Positions 17,621-25,555 of a stretch of DNA of 64,000 nucleotides are shown here, one piece after another. The position numbers and the translations under genes are program-made. Location: assembly GCA_963805605.1 (NCBI GenBank), contig CAWDUX010000003.1, positions 248,001 through 312,000 of the forward strand, read 5' to 3'. Each line of letters begins with the position of its first letter. Position 1 is the stretch's first letter. The stretch is from Actinocatenispora sp963805605 (GTDB taxonomy: Bacteria; Actinomycetota; Actinomycetes; Mycobacteriales; Micromonosporaceae). The notes under the pieces were generated by a model that ran no database searches, was not told the DNA's origin, and saw nothing but the letters and a program-made list of their open reading frames with translations.

Positions 17621-18306
17621 GCACGCAGACGGGTCCGGATCAACGGCCGGTAGCAGCGGATCCGGTCATCGAACGGCGGAAGGGACCAGCGGGCGTGAGC
17701 AGGACCGCGCGGGTGGAGCGTTCCACCGGCGAGACCAAGGTACTGGTCGAGATCGACCTGGACGGCACCGGCGGAGCCGATGTCTCCACCGGGGTCGGTT
17801 TCTTCGACCACATGCTCAATCAGCTGGCCAGGCACGGCGGTTTCGGGCTCGCCGTGCACACCGTCGGCGATCTGGAGATCGACGCGCACCACACGTTGGA
17901 GGACACGGCGATCGCGTTGGGGCAGGCGTTCGGGGCCGCGCTCGGCGACAAGGCCGGGATCCAGCGTTACGGGGACGCGGTGGTGCCCTTGGACGAGGCT
18001 CTGGTGCAGGCAGTGGTGGATCTGTCCGGCCGGCCGTACGTGGTCCATGAGGAGCCGGCGGATCTCGCTCCGTACGTGGGGCCGCAGTATCCGACGAGCA
18101 TGACTCGCCACATCTGGGAGTCTTTCGGCAATAATGCCAAGATCACGTTGCACGTCACTGTGTTGCGTGGGGCCCGGCCGGGCCAGCGGCCCGATGCGCA
18201 CCACGTCATCGAGGCGCAGTTCAAGGCGGTCGCCCGGGCGCTGCGTCAGGCGGTGACCCGGGATCCGCGGGGCGGCGGGGTGCCCAGTACCAAGGGCCTG
18301 CTGTAG
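17617..18306 (+). CDS. hisB: Imidazoleglycerol-phosphate dehydratase
   Basis: 229 aa from the ATG overlapping hisC, or 203 aa from a GTG at 17695. The second gives the more usual beginning SRTARVERSTGETKV and has GGAAGGGA upstream; the first has GGGGG upstream and the 4-base overlap, so the start is undecided. Metal-binding motifs FDHMLNQLARHGGF, DAHHTLEDTAIALG and the C-terminal DAHHVIEAQFKA are intact. It is monofunctional, without the phosphatase domain found in enterobacteria. Confidence 0.95.
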   Translation: MSTQTGPDQRPVAADPVIERRKGPAGVSRTARVERSTGETKVLVEIDLDGTGGADVSTGVGFFDHMLNQLARHGGFGLAVHTVGDLEIDAHHTLEDTAIALGQAFGAALGDKAGIQRYGDAVVPLDEALVQAVVDLSGRPYVVHEEPADLAPYVGPQYPTSMTRHIWESFGNNAKITLHVTVLRGARPGQRPDAHHVIEAQFKAVARALRQAVTRDPRGGGVPSTKGLL

Positions 18307-18332
18307 GGCGGGCAGGAAAGGACAGGACACCG

Positions 18333-18506
18333 GTGCAGAGCATCCTGCCCGTCGCGCTGTTCGCCGTGGCGGGGCTGCTGGTCGGCGGCGCGTACTCGGT
18401 CCGGCAGCAGGGCGGTTCACGGATCGTACTGATCGGACTCGTCGTACTGGCGGTCATAGCGTTGCTCGGCGGGATCGCCTGGCTGCTACCCAAGGGGACC
18501 TTGTGA
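18333..18506 (+). CDS. 57-aa membrane protein inside the his operon
   Basis: A short gene between hisB and hisH. It begins at GTG 18333 behind GGAAAGGAC and ends at TGA 18504-18506, a few bases before hisH's start. Two hydrophobic stretches (about 3-19 and 31-53) flank a short polar turn SVRQQGGSR, giving a helical hairpin. From memory, small proteins of this kind occur at the same place in other actinobacterial his operons. Its role is unknown. Confidence 0.72.
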   Translation: MQSILPVALFAVAGLLVGGAYSVRQQGGSRIVLIGLVVLAVIALLGGIAWLLPKGTL

Positions 18507-18522
18507 GGAGGTGTGGGCCGCG

Positions 18523-19146
18523 ATGACATGTCGGGTGGTGGTACTCGACTACGGCTCCGGCAACATCCACTCGGTGCACCGGGCCCTGCAACGGGCCGGT
18601 GCCGAGGTGACGGTGACCGACAGACCGGCCGACGGTCGGGACGCCGATGGTCTGGTGCTGCCCGGTGTCGGCGCGTACACGCACTGCGTGAACGCCCTGG
18701 ACGCCATCGGGGGGCGGGCCGTGGTGGCCGATCGGGTCGCGGCCGGGCGACCGGTGCTGGGTATCTGCGTCGGACTGCAGATCCTGTTCGAGGTGGGTCG
18801 GGAGCACGGTATCCTGACCAAGGGACTCGGTCTGCTGCCCGGCGAGGTGAGCCGGCTGCTGGCGCCCCGGATCCCGCACATGGGTTGGAACACCGTGTCC
18901 TGGCAGCCGGACGATCCTCTGTTCGCCGGTATCGATCCGACGGCCCGTTGCTACTTCGTGCATTCCTATGTGGCGCGCCCGTCCCGGGAGCTGAGTGCCG
19001 CGGGTGCGCGAGTGGCCACCACGATGTACGGCGAGAGATTTGTCGCCGCTGTCTCGCTGGGGGCGCTGTCGGCCACCCAGTTCCATCCGGAGAAGTCCGG
19101 TGAGGTGGGCGCCACCCTGTTGACCAACTGGGTTTCCGGCCTCTGA
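18523..19146 (+). CDS. hisH: Imidazole glycerol phosphate synthase, glutaminase subunit
   Basis: 207 aa, class I glutamine amidotransferase supplying ammonia to HisF. DYGSGNIHS begins the domain, GICVGLQILFE carries the nucleophilic Cys, and FHPEKSGEVG carries the His-x-Glu of the triad. ATG 18523 is preferred with AGGAGG at 18506-18511, although a GTG at 18511 is in frame. Its partner hisF lies two genes downstream after priA. Confidence 0.95.
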   Translation: MTCRVVVLDYGSGNIHSVHRALQRAGAEVTVTDRPADGRDADGLVLPGVGAYTHCVNALDAIGGRAVVADRVAAGRPVLGICVGLQILFEVGREHGILTKGLGLLPGEVSRLLAPRIPHMGWNTVSWQPDDPLFAGIDPTARCYFVHSYVARPSRELSAAGARVATTMYGERFVAAVSLGALSATQFHPEKSGEVGATLLTNWVSGL

Positions 19147-19167
19147 GCGAAGAGGAGTACGTCAGCG

Positions 19168-19899
19168 ATGTTGACTCTGCTGCCTGCCGTGGATGTCTCA
19201 CAGGGCCGCGCCGTGCAGTTGGTACAGGGTAGGGCCGGGTCCGAGCGGGTGTTCGGTGAACCCCGGGAGGCGGCGATGCGCTGGCAGCAGCAGGGCGCCG
19301 AGTGGATCCATCTGGTCGATCTGGATGCCGCCTTCGGACGCGGCTCCAACGCGGAGCTGCTGGCGGAGGTGGTCGCCGCGGTGGACGTGCAGGTTGAACT
19401 GTCCGGCGGGATCCGCGACGATGAGTCGCTGCGGCGCGCGTTGGCGACCGGTGCCCGGCGGGTCAACATCGGTACCGCGGCGTTGGAGGACCCGCAGTGG
19501 TGCGACCGGGTCGTCGGCGAGTACGGCGACCGGGTCGCGATCGGTCTGGACGTACGGGGGCGCCAGCTCGCCGCCCGTGGCTGGACCCGGGACGGCGGTG
19601 CGCTGCACGAGGTGCTGGAACGGTTGGAGGCGGCCGGCTGCGCCCGATATGTGGTGACCGATGTGAAGTCCGACGGGATGCTGTCCGGGCCCAACCTCGA
19701 TCTGCTGCGTGAGGTCTGCGGCCGGACGAAGGCACCGGTGATCGCCAGCGGCGGGGTGTCCACTCTGGAGGATCTCCGGGCGTTGTCCACTCTGGAGGAT
19801 GACGGGTTGGAGGGTGCCATCGCCGGCACCGCGCTCTACACCGGGGCCTTCACGGTGACCGAGGCGTTGGCCACGCTGCGCGGGGAGGTACCGGCATGA
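19168..19899 (+). CDS. priA: Bifunctional PriA (HisA/TrpF activities)
   Basis: 243 aa (beta-alpha)8 barrel. LLPAVDVSQGRAVQLVQG and HLVDLDAAFGRG at the N-terminal half, and VTDVKSDGMLSGPN plus ASGGVSTLEDL in the second half, hold the two half-barrel phosphate sites and the catalytic Asp residues. In actinobacteria this protein isomerises both ProFAR (histidine) and phosphoribosylanthranilate (tryptophan). That fits here because the trp genes at 32.6-38.0 kb include no trpF. A 16-base exact direct repeat encodes STLEDLRALSTLEDD, a small local duplication. It overlaps hisF by ATGA. Confidence 0.93.
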   Translation: MLTLLPAVDVSQGRAVQLVQGRAGSERVFGEPREAAMRWQQQGAEWIHLVDLDAAFGRGSNAELLAEVVAAVDVQVELSGGIRDDESLRRALATGARRVNIGTAALEDPQWCDRVVGEYGDRVAIGLDVRGRQLAARGWTRDGGALHEVLERLEAAGCARYVVTDVKSDGMLSGPNLDLLREVCGRTKAPVIASGGVSTLEDLRALSTLEDDGLEGAIAGTALYTGAFTVTEALATLRGEVPA

Positions 19900-20681
19900 G
19901 CCCGGCGCTGTCCCAGGACCTTGCCGTGCGGGTCATCCCGTGCCTGGACGTCGCGGACGGCCGGGTGGTCAAGGGCGTACGGTTCGCCGAACTGCGCGAC
20001 GCCGGTGACCCGATCGAGCTTGCCGCGGCCTACGACGCTGCCGGCGCCGACGAACTGACCTTCCTGGATGTGACGGCCTCGGCGGAGGATCGAGCCACCA
20101 CGTTCGAGGTGGTTCGGCGTACCGCGGAGAGCGTGTTCATTCCGCTCACGGTCGGCGGCGGGGTCCGCAGCGTGGCTGATGTGGACGCGCTGCTGCGGGC
20201 CGGTGCGGACAAGGTCGGGATGAACACCGCCGCGCTGGCCCGACCGGAGCTGATCGCCGAGGTGACCGAGCAGTTCGGTCGTCAGGTCCTGGTCATCTCG
20301 CTGGACGCGCGGCGCAACCGGGACCTGCCGAGCGGCTTCGAGGTGACCACGCACGGCGGGCGACGCAGCACCGGGGTGGACGCGGTCGAGTGGGCGGTGC
20401 GGGCCTCGGACCTGGGTGCCGGGGAGATCCTGCTCAACTCGATGGACGCGGACGGCACGAAGGACGGGTTCGACACGGTACTGATCCGAGCGGTGCGTGC
20501 GGTGGTCAACGTCCCGGTGGTGGCCAGTGGGGGAGCCGGCCGGCCGGAGCATTTTCCGCCCGCCGTCGACGCCGGCGCCGATGCGGTTCTGGCGGCCGGC
20601 ATCTTCCACTTCGGTGAGGTCGGCATCGGTGAAGTGAAGCAGGCGCTGGCCGACGCCGGTCACCAGGTCCGCCGGGTCTGA
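19896..20681 (+). CDS. hisF: Imidazole glycerol phosphate synthase, cyclase subunit
   Basis: 261 aa (beta-alpha)8 barrel. VIPCLDVADGRVVKGV contains the catalytic Asp, TFLDVTAS and the C-terminal VPVVASGGAGRPEHF complete the phosphate sites, and LLNSMDADGTKDGFD carries the second acid. It uses HisH ammonia to make IGP and AICAR. It is the last gene of this his block; hisE, hisG and hisN are not in the window and hisI is at 32.2 kb. Confidence 0.97.
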   Translation: MSPALSQDLAVRVIPCLDVADGRVVKGVRFAELRDAGDPIELAAAYDAAGADELTFLDVTASAEDRATTFEVVRRTAESVFIPLTVGGGVRSVADVDALLRAGADKVGMNTAALARPELIAEVTEQFGRQVLVISLDARRNRDLPSGFEVTTHGGRRSTGVDAVEWAVRASDLGAGEILLNSMDADGTKDGFDTVLIRAVRAVVNVPVVASGGAGRPEHFPPAVDAGADAVLAAGIFHFGEVGIGEVKQALADAGHQVRRV

Positions 20682-20713
20682 GCGGCCGGAATCCAGCGGT
20701 CACGGGCGGTCGG

Positions 20714-21385
20714 TCACGGCCCTGATGTCGTCGGCCCGGGCCCGTGGTGTTGCTGCCGGACGGTGCACAGCGGGATGAAGCGGTGCGCCAGCGGCCCGAT
20801 CGCCACCGCGTACAGCAGGGTGCCCCATCCGACCTGGCCGCCGAGCAGGTAGCCGGTGACGAGCACACTCACCTCGATGGCGGTGCGGACCAGCCGGATG
20901 GAATGGCCGCGGGCGGCCAGCCCGGTCATCAGGCCGTCGCGCGGCCCGGGACCGAACCGGGCACCGATGTACAGGCCGGTGGCGAGCCCGTTGACGGCGA
21001 CCGAGCCAACCAGCAGCAACCAGCGCGCCCACAGGGGGCCGGGTGATCCGACCAGCCACAGCGTGGCGTCCACGGACAGGCCGACCACCACGACGTTGCT
21101 GACGGTGCCCAGGCCGGGTCGCTGGCGCAGCGGGATCCACAGCACCAGGACCAGGGCGCCGACCCCGATGACCATCCAGCCCAGCGGTACGCCGAGTCGG
21201 CGGGCGATGCCCTGGTGCAGCACGTCCCACGGGTCCAGGCCGAGCCGGGCCCGCACCATCAGCGCCGCACTGGCCCCGTAGCAGACGAGCCCGACGTAGA
21301 GCTGGACCAGCCGGCGGGGCAGCCGGCGGGAATGCGGTGGGCGGGCCGGTGCGGCAGGGGCCAGGGCGGAGGAAGCGGCGGGCAT
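20714..21385 (-). CDS. YczE/YitT-like membrane protein
   Basis: About 223 aa on the reverse strand. Five hydrophobic segments are visible. The conserved-looking patterns GLDPWDVLHQGIARRLG and GARFGPGPRDGLMTG match the YczE family of integral membrane proteins. It is divergent from a MocR-type regulator, an arrangement described for YczE genes, so the regulator probably controls it. Substrate or role is unknown. The ATG at 21385 was chosen by analogy; ATG 21409 is possible and neither has a strong ribosome-binding site. Confidence 0.8.
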   Translation of the reverse strand: MPAASSALAPAAPARPPHSRRLPRRLVQLYVGLVCYGASAALMVRARLGLDPWDVLHQGIARRLGVPLGWMVIGVGALVLVLWIPLRQRPGLGTVSNVVVVGLSVDATLWLVGSPGPLWARWLLLVGSVAVNGLATGLYIGARFGPGPRDGLMTGLAARGHSIRLVRTAIEVSVLVTGYLLGGQVGWGTLLYAVAIGPLAHRFIPLCTVRQQHHGPGPTTSGP

Positions 21386-21433
21386 ATGCCGACTATGCAG
21401 GCCAATCATCGGAGCGAACAGGGCCAATTTCGT

Positions 21434-21447
21434 ACCAGTGGCCTGGT
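21434..21447. promoter_or_regulatory. Palindrome in the YczE/MocR divergent promoter
   Basis: ACCAG and CTGGT with a 4-base spacer lie between the two divergent genes, 18 bases before the MocR ATG. It is a plausible operator for MocR autoregulation. MocR sites are often direct repeats, so this is only a candidate. Confidence 0.4.
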
Positions 21448-21464
21448 TGTGGTGTGCTGTTGGC

Positions 21465-22928
21465 ATGAGTGTGGCACGACGGGCCAGCGCGACCCAACTG
21501 GTGCGGTTGCTGGCCGACTGGCGGCACACCGGGAGGACCTCCGCAGCGCCCCGGACCGCCGACTACCCGGCGCTGGCCGCGGCCGTACGGGGCCTGATCC
21601 GCGACGGTCGGCTCGGCCTGGGCGTCGGACTGCCGGCCGAACGGATGCTGGCCGGTGCACTGGGTATCAGCCGCACCACGGTGTCCGCGTCGTACCGGTT
21701 GCTCCGTGAACAGGGCTACCTGACCAGCCGGCGAGGTTCGGGCAGCTACACCGGCTTGCCCGAGGGCGCGCGGATGTCGACCGCCGGGCTGTGGGCGCCC
21801 GACGATCACGCGCTGGTGGATCTGGGGGTCGCCGCGCCGCCCGCACCGCCAGAGCTGCTCACCGCCGCCGCGTACGCGCTCGCGCAACTGCCCCGCTACG
21901 CTGCCGGGCACGGCTACCACCCGGCCGGCCTGCCCGAGCTACGGGCCGCGATCGCCGACGGCTTCACCCGCCGTGGTGCGCCGACCAGCCCGGCCGAGAT
22001 CCTGGTCACCAGCGGCGCCCAGCAGGCATTCGACCTGCTCGTACGGTTGTTTGTGGCGCCCGGGGAACGGGTGCTGGTCGAATCGCCGAGCTATCCCAAC
22101 GCGCTGACCGCGCTGAGTCAGGCGAGGGCCCGGGTGCAGACGGTCGGCGTCGGTCCGGCCGGATGGGATCCGGAAGAGCTGATGGCCGCACTTGCCGCGG
22201 ACCGCTACCGACTGGCCTACCTGATCCCGGACTTCCAGAATCCGACCGGACAGCTGATGAGCGCCCAGCTGCGCGAACGACTGGTCGGCGCGGTCCGCGG
22301 CGCGATGACCACGGTGGTGGTGGACGAGACATTCGTGGAACTGGCGTACGACGACGTGGCGCAGCCGCCACCGATGGCCGCGGTGGACCGGCACCGTCGG
22401 GTCGTGACGATCGGCGGCATGAGCAAGGCGTACTGGGGTGGACTGCGGGTCGGCTGGCTACGGGCGTCCCCGGCGCTGGTACAGCGGCTCGCCGCGGTCC
22501 GGGGCGCCGTCGACATGGGTGGCGCGGTGCTCGACCAGCTCATCTCGGCCCAGCTGCTGAGCGCCGCGGCGGACATCCTGCCGCCCCGCCGGGTGATGCT
22601 GGCCGCGCAGCGTGACGTACTGGCCGAGGCGTTGCGTACCGGACTGCCGGACTGGCGGTTCACTCTGCCCGGTGGCGGGTTGAGCCTGTGGGTGGAGCTG
22701 GACGCGCCAGTGTCCAGCGCGTTGGCCCGCGCCGCGGAACTGTTCGGGGTACGGCTGGCGCCGGGGCCGAGGTTCGGTGTCGAAGGGACCCTGGAACGCT
22801 TCCTGCGGATCCCGTTCGCCCGTCCGGCGGCGGAACTGACCGAGGCGGTGCGCCGGATCGCGGTGGCGCGCACCGAGTTGGACACCGTACCGGTCGGCCG
22901 GCCGCCGACGCCGACCGTGGTGGCCTGA
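21465..22928 (+). CDS. MocR-family regulator (GntR HTH plus aminotransferase-like domain)
   Basis: 487 aa. The N-terminal GntR winged helix (about 30-95) includes LPAERMLAGALGISRTTVSASYRLL. A fold-type I aminotransferase domain fills the rest; SGAQQAFDLL, PDFQNPTGQ and GGMSKAYWGGLRVGW, with the PLP-binding lysine, are intact. MocR proteins sense PLP or PLP adducts. Divergence from the YczE gene suggests that gene is its target. GabR, TauR and PdxR are relatives but nothing here (no pdxST, gab or tau genes) points to those pathways. Confidence 0.92.
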   Translation: MSVARRASATQLVRLLADWRHTGRTSAAPRTADYPALAAAVRGLIRDGRLGLGVGLPAERMLAGALGISRTTVSASYRLLREQGYLTSRRGSGSYTGLPEGARMSTAGLWAPDDHALVDLGVAAPPAPPELLTAAAYALAQLPRYAAGHGYHPAGLPELRAAIADGFTRRGAPTSPAEILVTSGAQQAFDLLVRLFVAPGERVLVESPSYPNALTALSQARARVQTVGVGPAGWDPEELMAALAADRYRLAYLIPDFQNPTGQLMSAQLRERLVGAVRGAMTTVVVDETFVELAYDDVAQPPPMAAVDRHRRVVTIGGMSKAYWGGLRVGWLRASPALVQRLAAVRGAVDMGGAVLDQLISAQLLSAAADILPPRRVMLAAQRDVLAEALRTGLPDWRFTLPGGGLSLWVELDAPVSSALARAAELFGVRLAPGPRFGVEGTLERFLRIPFARPAAELTEAVRRIAVARTELDTVPVGRPPTPTVVA

Positions 22929-22941
22929 CCCGCGCGGACGT

Positions 22942-23574
22942 TCAGAGCGCCAAATTGGCCTCGTGGACGGCCTGCACGATGTCCGCCGGGCCTTCCGCCT
23001 CGACGGTACTGGCCCGCTGACGACCGGCCACGAACAACATCAGTTCACTCGGCGCTCCGGTCAACTGCACGGCCGGGCCACGCCCGACGGTGCGCTCCCC
23101 GTGCCCGGGGGCGACCAGCGTGACCTGGGTGGGCAGGGTGCGCATCCGCAGGGCCGCGAGCACGCTGAGCCGCTTCCACAGTTGGCGTTGCTGATCTTCG
23201 GGCAGTTCACGGGCGACCCAGTCCGGTCGGGCCCGCCGGATGTCCTCGTGGTGCAGGAACATCTCCATCGAGTTGACCAGTTCGTCGGCGAGCGGGTTCG
23301 CCACCGGGCTCCACCACGGCGGTCGGGCGAATGTCCGGATCAGCTCCTGGTAGTCGCGGTTGCGGTAGCCGAGACGTACCCGCTCGGTGTAACCGGCGAG
23401 TGGGGGGACGAACAGCCCGACACCGGCGTCCGGGCGTCGTTCCCGGGCGATCAGGTGGGCGAGCAGATCTCTGGTGGTCCAGCCGTCGCACAGGGTGGGC
23501 GCATCGGGCCCGACCTCGTCGAGCAGGGTGACCATGGCCAGTCGTTCCCGGTGCGCGAATGCGGTCGTCACCAT
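22942..23574 (-). CDS. TIGR03085-like DinB-fold protein
   Basis: 210 aa on the reverse strand. AHRERLAMVTLLDEVGPDAP, TLCDGWTTRDLLAHLIARE and EMFLHHEDIRRARPDW match the mycothiol-dependent maleylpyruvate isomerase N-terminal/DinB four-helix fold. The His in LLAHL and the HHED pair are likely metal ligands. I recall this as the TIGR03085 metal-binding family; biochemical function is not known. It is convergent with mocR and divergent from the ABC exporter. Confidence 0.82.
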   Translation of the reverse strand: MVTTAFAHRERLAMVTLLDEVGPDAPTLCDGWTTRDLLAHLIARERRPDAGVGLFVPPLAGYTERVRLGYRNRDYQELIRTFARPPWWSPVANPLADELVNSMEMFLHHEDIRRARPDWVARELPEDQQRQLWKRLSVLAALRMRTLPTQVTLVAPGHGERTVGRGPAVQLTGAPSELMLFVAGRQRASTVEAEGPADIVQAVHEANLAL

Positions 23575-23755
23575 CCCATGCTAGTGCTGTGTCCAGGAAG
23601 GTTGCCGGGTGGAGCCGTCCGGTCCGGGCACGCACACACCCCGGGTACGTGATCTACGTCGCGAGCGTGCCGGGATTGTCGGACCGGTGGGACAGACTGA
23701 AACGACCGGTGCCCCGGGCGGGCCCGACAGTGTCGGTGTGAAGGGACGGGTGGGC

Positions 23756-25555
23756 GTGTACGGGGGCGGCGTGCTGGGCCGAGGGCTGCGGATGCTCGGC
23801 CGCTCGATCCGCGACGAACCGGTCACCTTCACCGTCGCGGCGGTGGGCAGTGTGCTGTTCGCACTGATGACGGTGGCCAGTGCCTACGTCATCGGCGCGG
23901 TGGTCGGTTCGGTGGCGGTGCCGGCGATCAGCCGGGGCCGGGTGTCGGTCGGCGGCCTGGTTCTCGGCGGTGCGGCGGTGCTGGCGGTGAGCCTGCTCAA
24001 GATCGCCGGCATCATCGGCCGCAAGCTCGGTGCCGGCGTCATGCAGTACCGGCTGCAGGCCCGCTACCGTCGCGCGGTCACCGGACGTTATCTCGACCTG
24101 CCGGTCTCCTGGCACCAACGTCACCAGACCGGCACCCTGCTGTCCAACGCCAACAACGACGTCGAGTCGGCCTTCATGCCGATCGCGCCGCTGCCCTTCG
24201 CGGTGGGCACGGTGACCATGCTGGTCGCCGCCGTGGTGTCGTTGCTGATCACCGACTGGGTACTCGCCCTGGTCGGGGTCGCCGTGTTCCCGACGGTGTT
24301 CCTGGTCAACGTGGTCTACTCGCGCCGCTCGGCGCCGCTGCAGGCACGGGCGCAGCAGTTGCGGGCGGAAGTGGCCGCCGTCGCGCATGAAAGCTTCGAC
24401 GGTGCTCTGGTGGTCAAGACGGCGGGGCGCGAGGAGGACGAGGCACACCGGTTCGGTGAGGCCTCCGAACAGCTCCGGGACGCCTCGATCGCCGCAGGTC
24501 GAGTACGTGGACTGTTCGACCCGCTGATGGACGCACTGCCCAACGTGGGCATTCTGGCGGTGCTGGTGATCGGTGGGCTGCGGCTTGCCGGCGGGCAGAT
24601 CAGTATTCCGGATCTGGTCAGCGCCGCCTTCCTGTTCAGTGTGCTGGCCTTCCCGGTGCGCGCCATCGGTTGGGTGCTGGGCGACCTGCCTCGTGCGGTG
24701 GCCGGGTGGGAGCGGGTAGCGAACGTCCTGGCGGCCACCGGTGACATGGGCTACGGCTCCGCGGCCACCCCGGGCACCGGCGCGGTCCAGCTCACCTTCG
24801 ACGACGTCGGGTTCAGTCATTCCCCGGACCGGCCCGCGGCGCTACGCGGGGTCAGTTTCACCGTGCCGGCGGGCCGCACGGTGGCGCTGGTCGGGGCGAC
24901 CGGTGCGGGCAAGTCCACGGTCACCAACCTGGCCGCCCGGCTCGTCGACCCCGACACCGGCACGATCCGTTTCAACGGCGTGGACGTACGTACGCTGTCC
25001 GCCGAGGCGCTGCACAGTACGGTCGCGCTGGTTCCGCAGTTGCCGTTCGTGTTCGACGACTCGGTGTCGGGCAATGTGGCGCTGGGCCGCCCGCAGGTCG
25101 GCGAGCAGGATGTGGCGGCGGCGCTGCGCCTGGCCCAGGCCGACCGCTTCGTGGCGTCGCTGCCCGACGGTGCACAGACGATGGTGGGGGAACGTGGCGC
25201 CACCCTCTCCGGCGGTCAGCGCCAGCGGGTCACCCTGGCCCGTGGGCTGGCCGGTCGGCCCGGCCTGCTCATCCTCGACGACGCCACCAGTGCGGTCGAT
25301 CCACGGGTCGAATCGGCCATCCTGGCCGGCCTGCGCCGCGCCGCCGGCAGGGGCACCACCGTGCTCGTGGTGGCCTACCGGCGCGCCACGATCGCGCTGG
25401 CCGACGAGGTCATCTTCCTCGGCTCCGGCCAGGTACTGGCCCGGGGCACCCACCAGCAGCTGGTGGACACGGTGCCGGACTACGCCGCGTTGGTGACGGC
25501 GTACGAGACTGCGGAGAGCGAGCTGCACACACCGGTCGCCGAGGTGTCGGCATGA
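23756..25555 (+). CDS. ABC exporter half-transporter 1 (degenerate NBD)
   Basis: About 599 aa: six membrane segments (about 25-320) and one ATP-binding domain. Walker A GATGAGKST, LSGGQRQR and LLILDDATSAVDP are visible. The catalytic Glu after Walker B is Asp, and the H-loop His is Tyr (VVAYRRATI), so its own ATP site is likely inactive. It pairs with the next gene, with which it overlaps by ATGA. The GTG at 23756 is chosen with AGGGA 9 bases upstream; GTG 23750 or 23738 are alternatives. Substrate is unknown. Confidence 0.87.
   Translation: MYGGGVLGRGLRMLGRSIRDEPVTFTVAAVGSVLFALMTVASAYVIGAVVGSVAVPAISRGRVSVGGLVLGGAAVLAVSLLKIAGIIGRKLGAGVMQYRLQARYRRAVTGRYLDLPVSWHQRHQTGTLLSNANNDVESAFMPIAPLPFAVGTVTMLVAAVVSLLITDWVLALVGVAVFPTVFLVNVVYSRRSAPLQARAQQLRAEVAAVAHESFDGALVVKTAGREEDEAHRFGEASEQLRDASIAAGRVRGLFDPLMDALPNVGILAVLVIGGLRLAGGQISIPDLVSAAFLFSVLAFPVRAIGWVLGDLPRAVAGWERVANVLAATGDMGYGSAATPGTGAVQLTFDDVGFSHSPDRPAALRGVSFTVPAGRTVALVGATGAGKSTVTNLAARLVDPDTGTIRFNGVDVRTLSAEALHSTVALVPQLPFVFDDSVSGNVALGRPQVGEQDVAAALRLAQADRFVASLPDGAQTMVGERGATLSGGQRQRVTLARGLAGRPGLLILDDATSAVDPRVESAILAGLRRAAGRGTTVLVVAYRRATIALADEVIFLGSGQVLARGTHQQLVDTVPDYAALVTAYETAESELHTPVAEVSA

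Noticed and set aside
19752..19806. Direct repeat inside priA as a sign of a broken gene
   Set aside because: The repeat keeps the frame, lies in a surface loop and the flanking catalytic blocks are complete.
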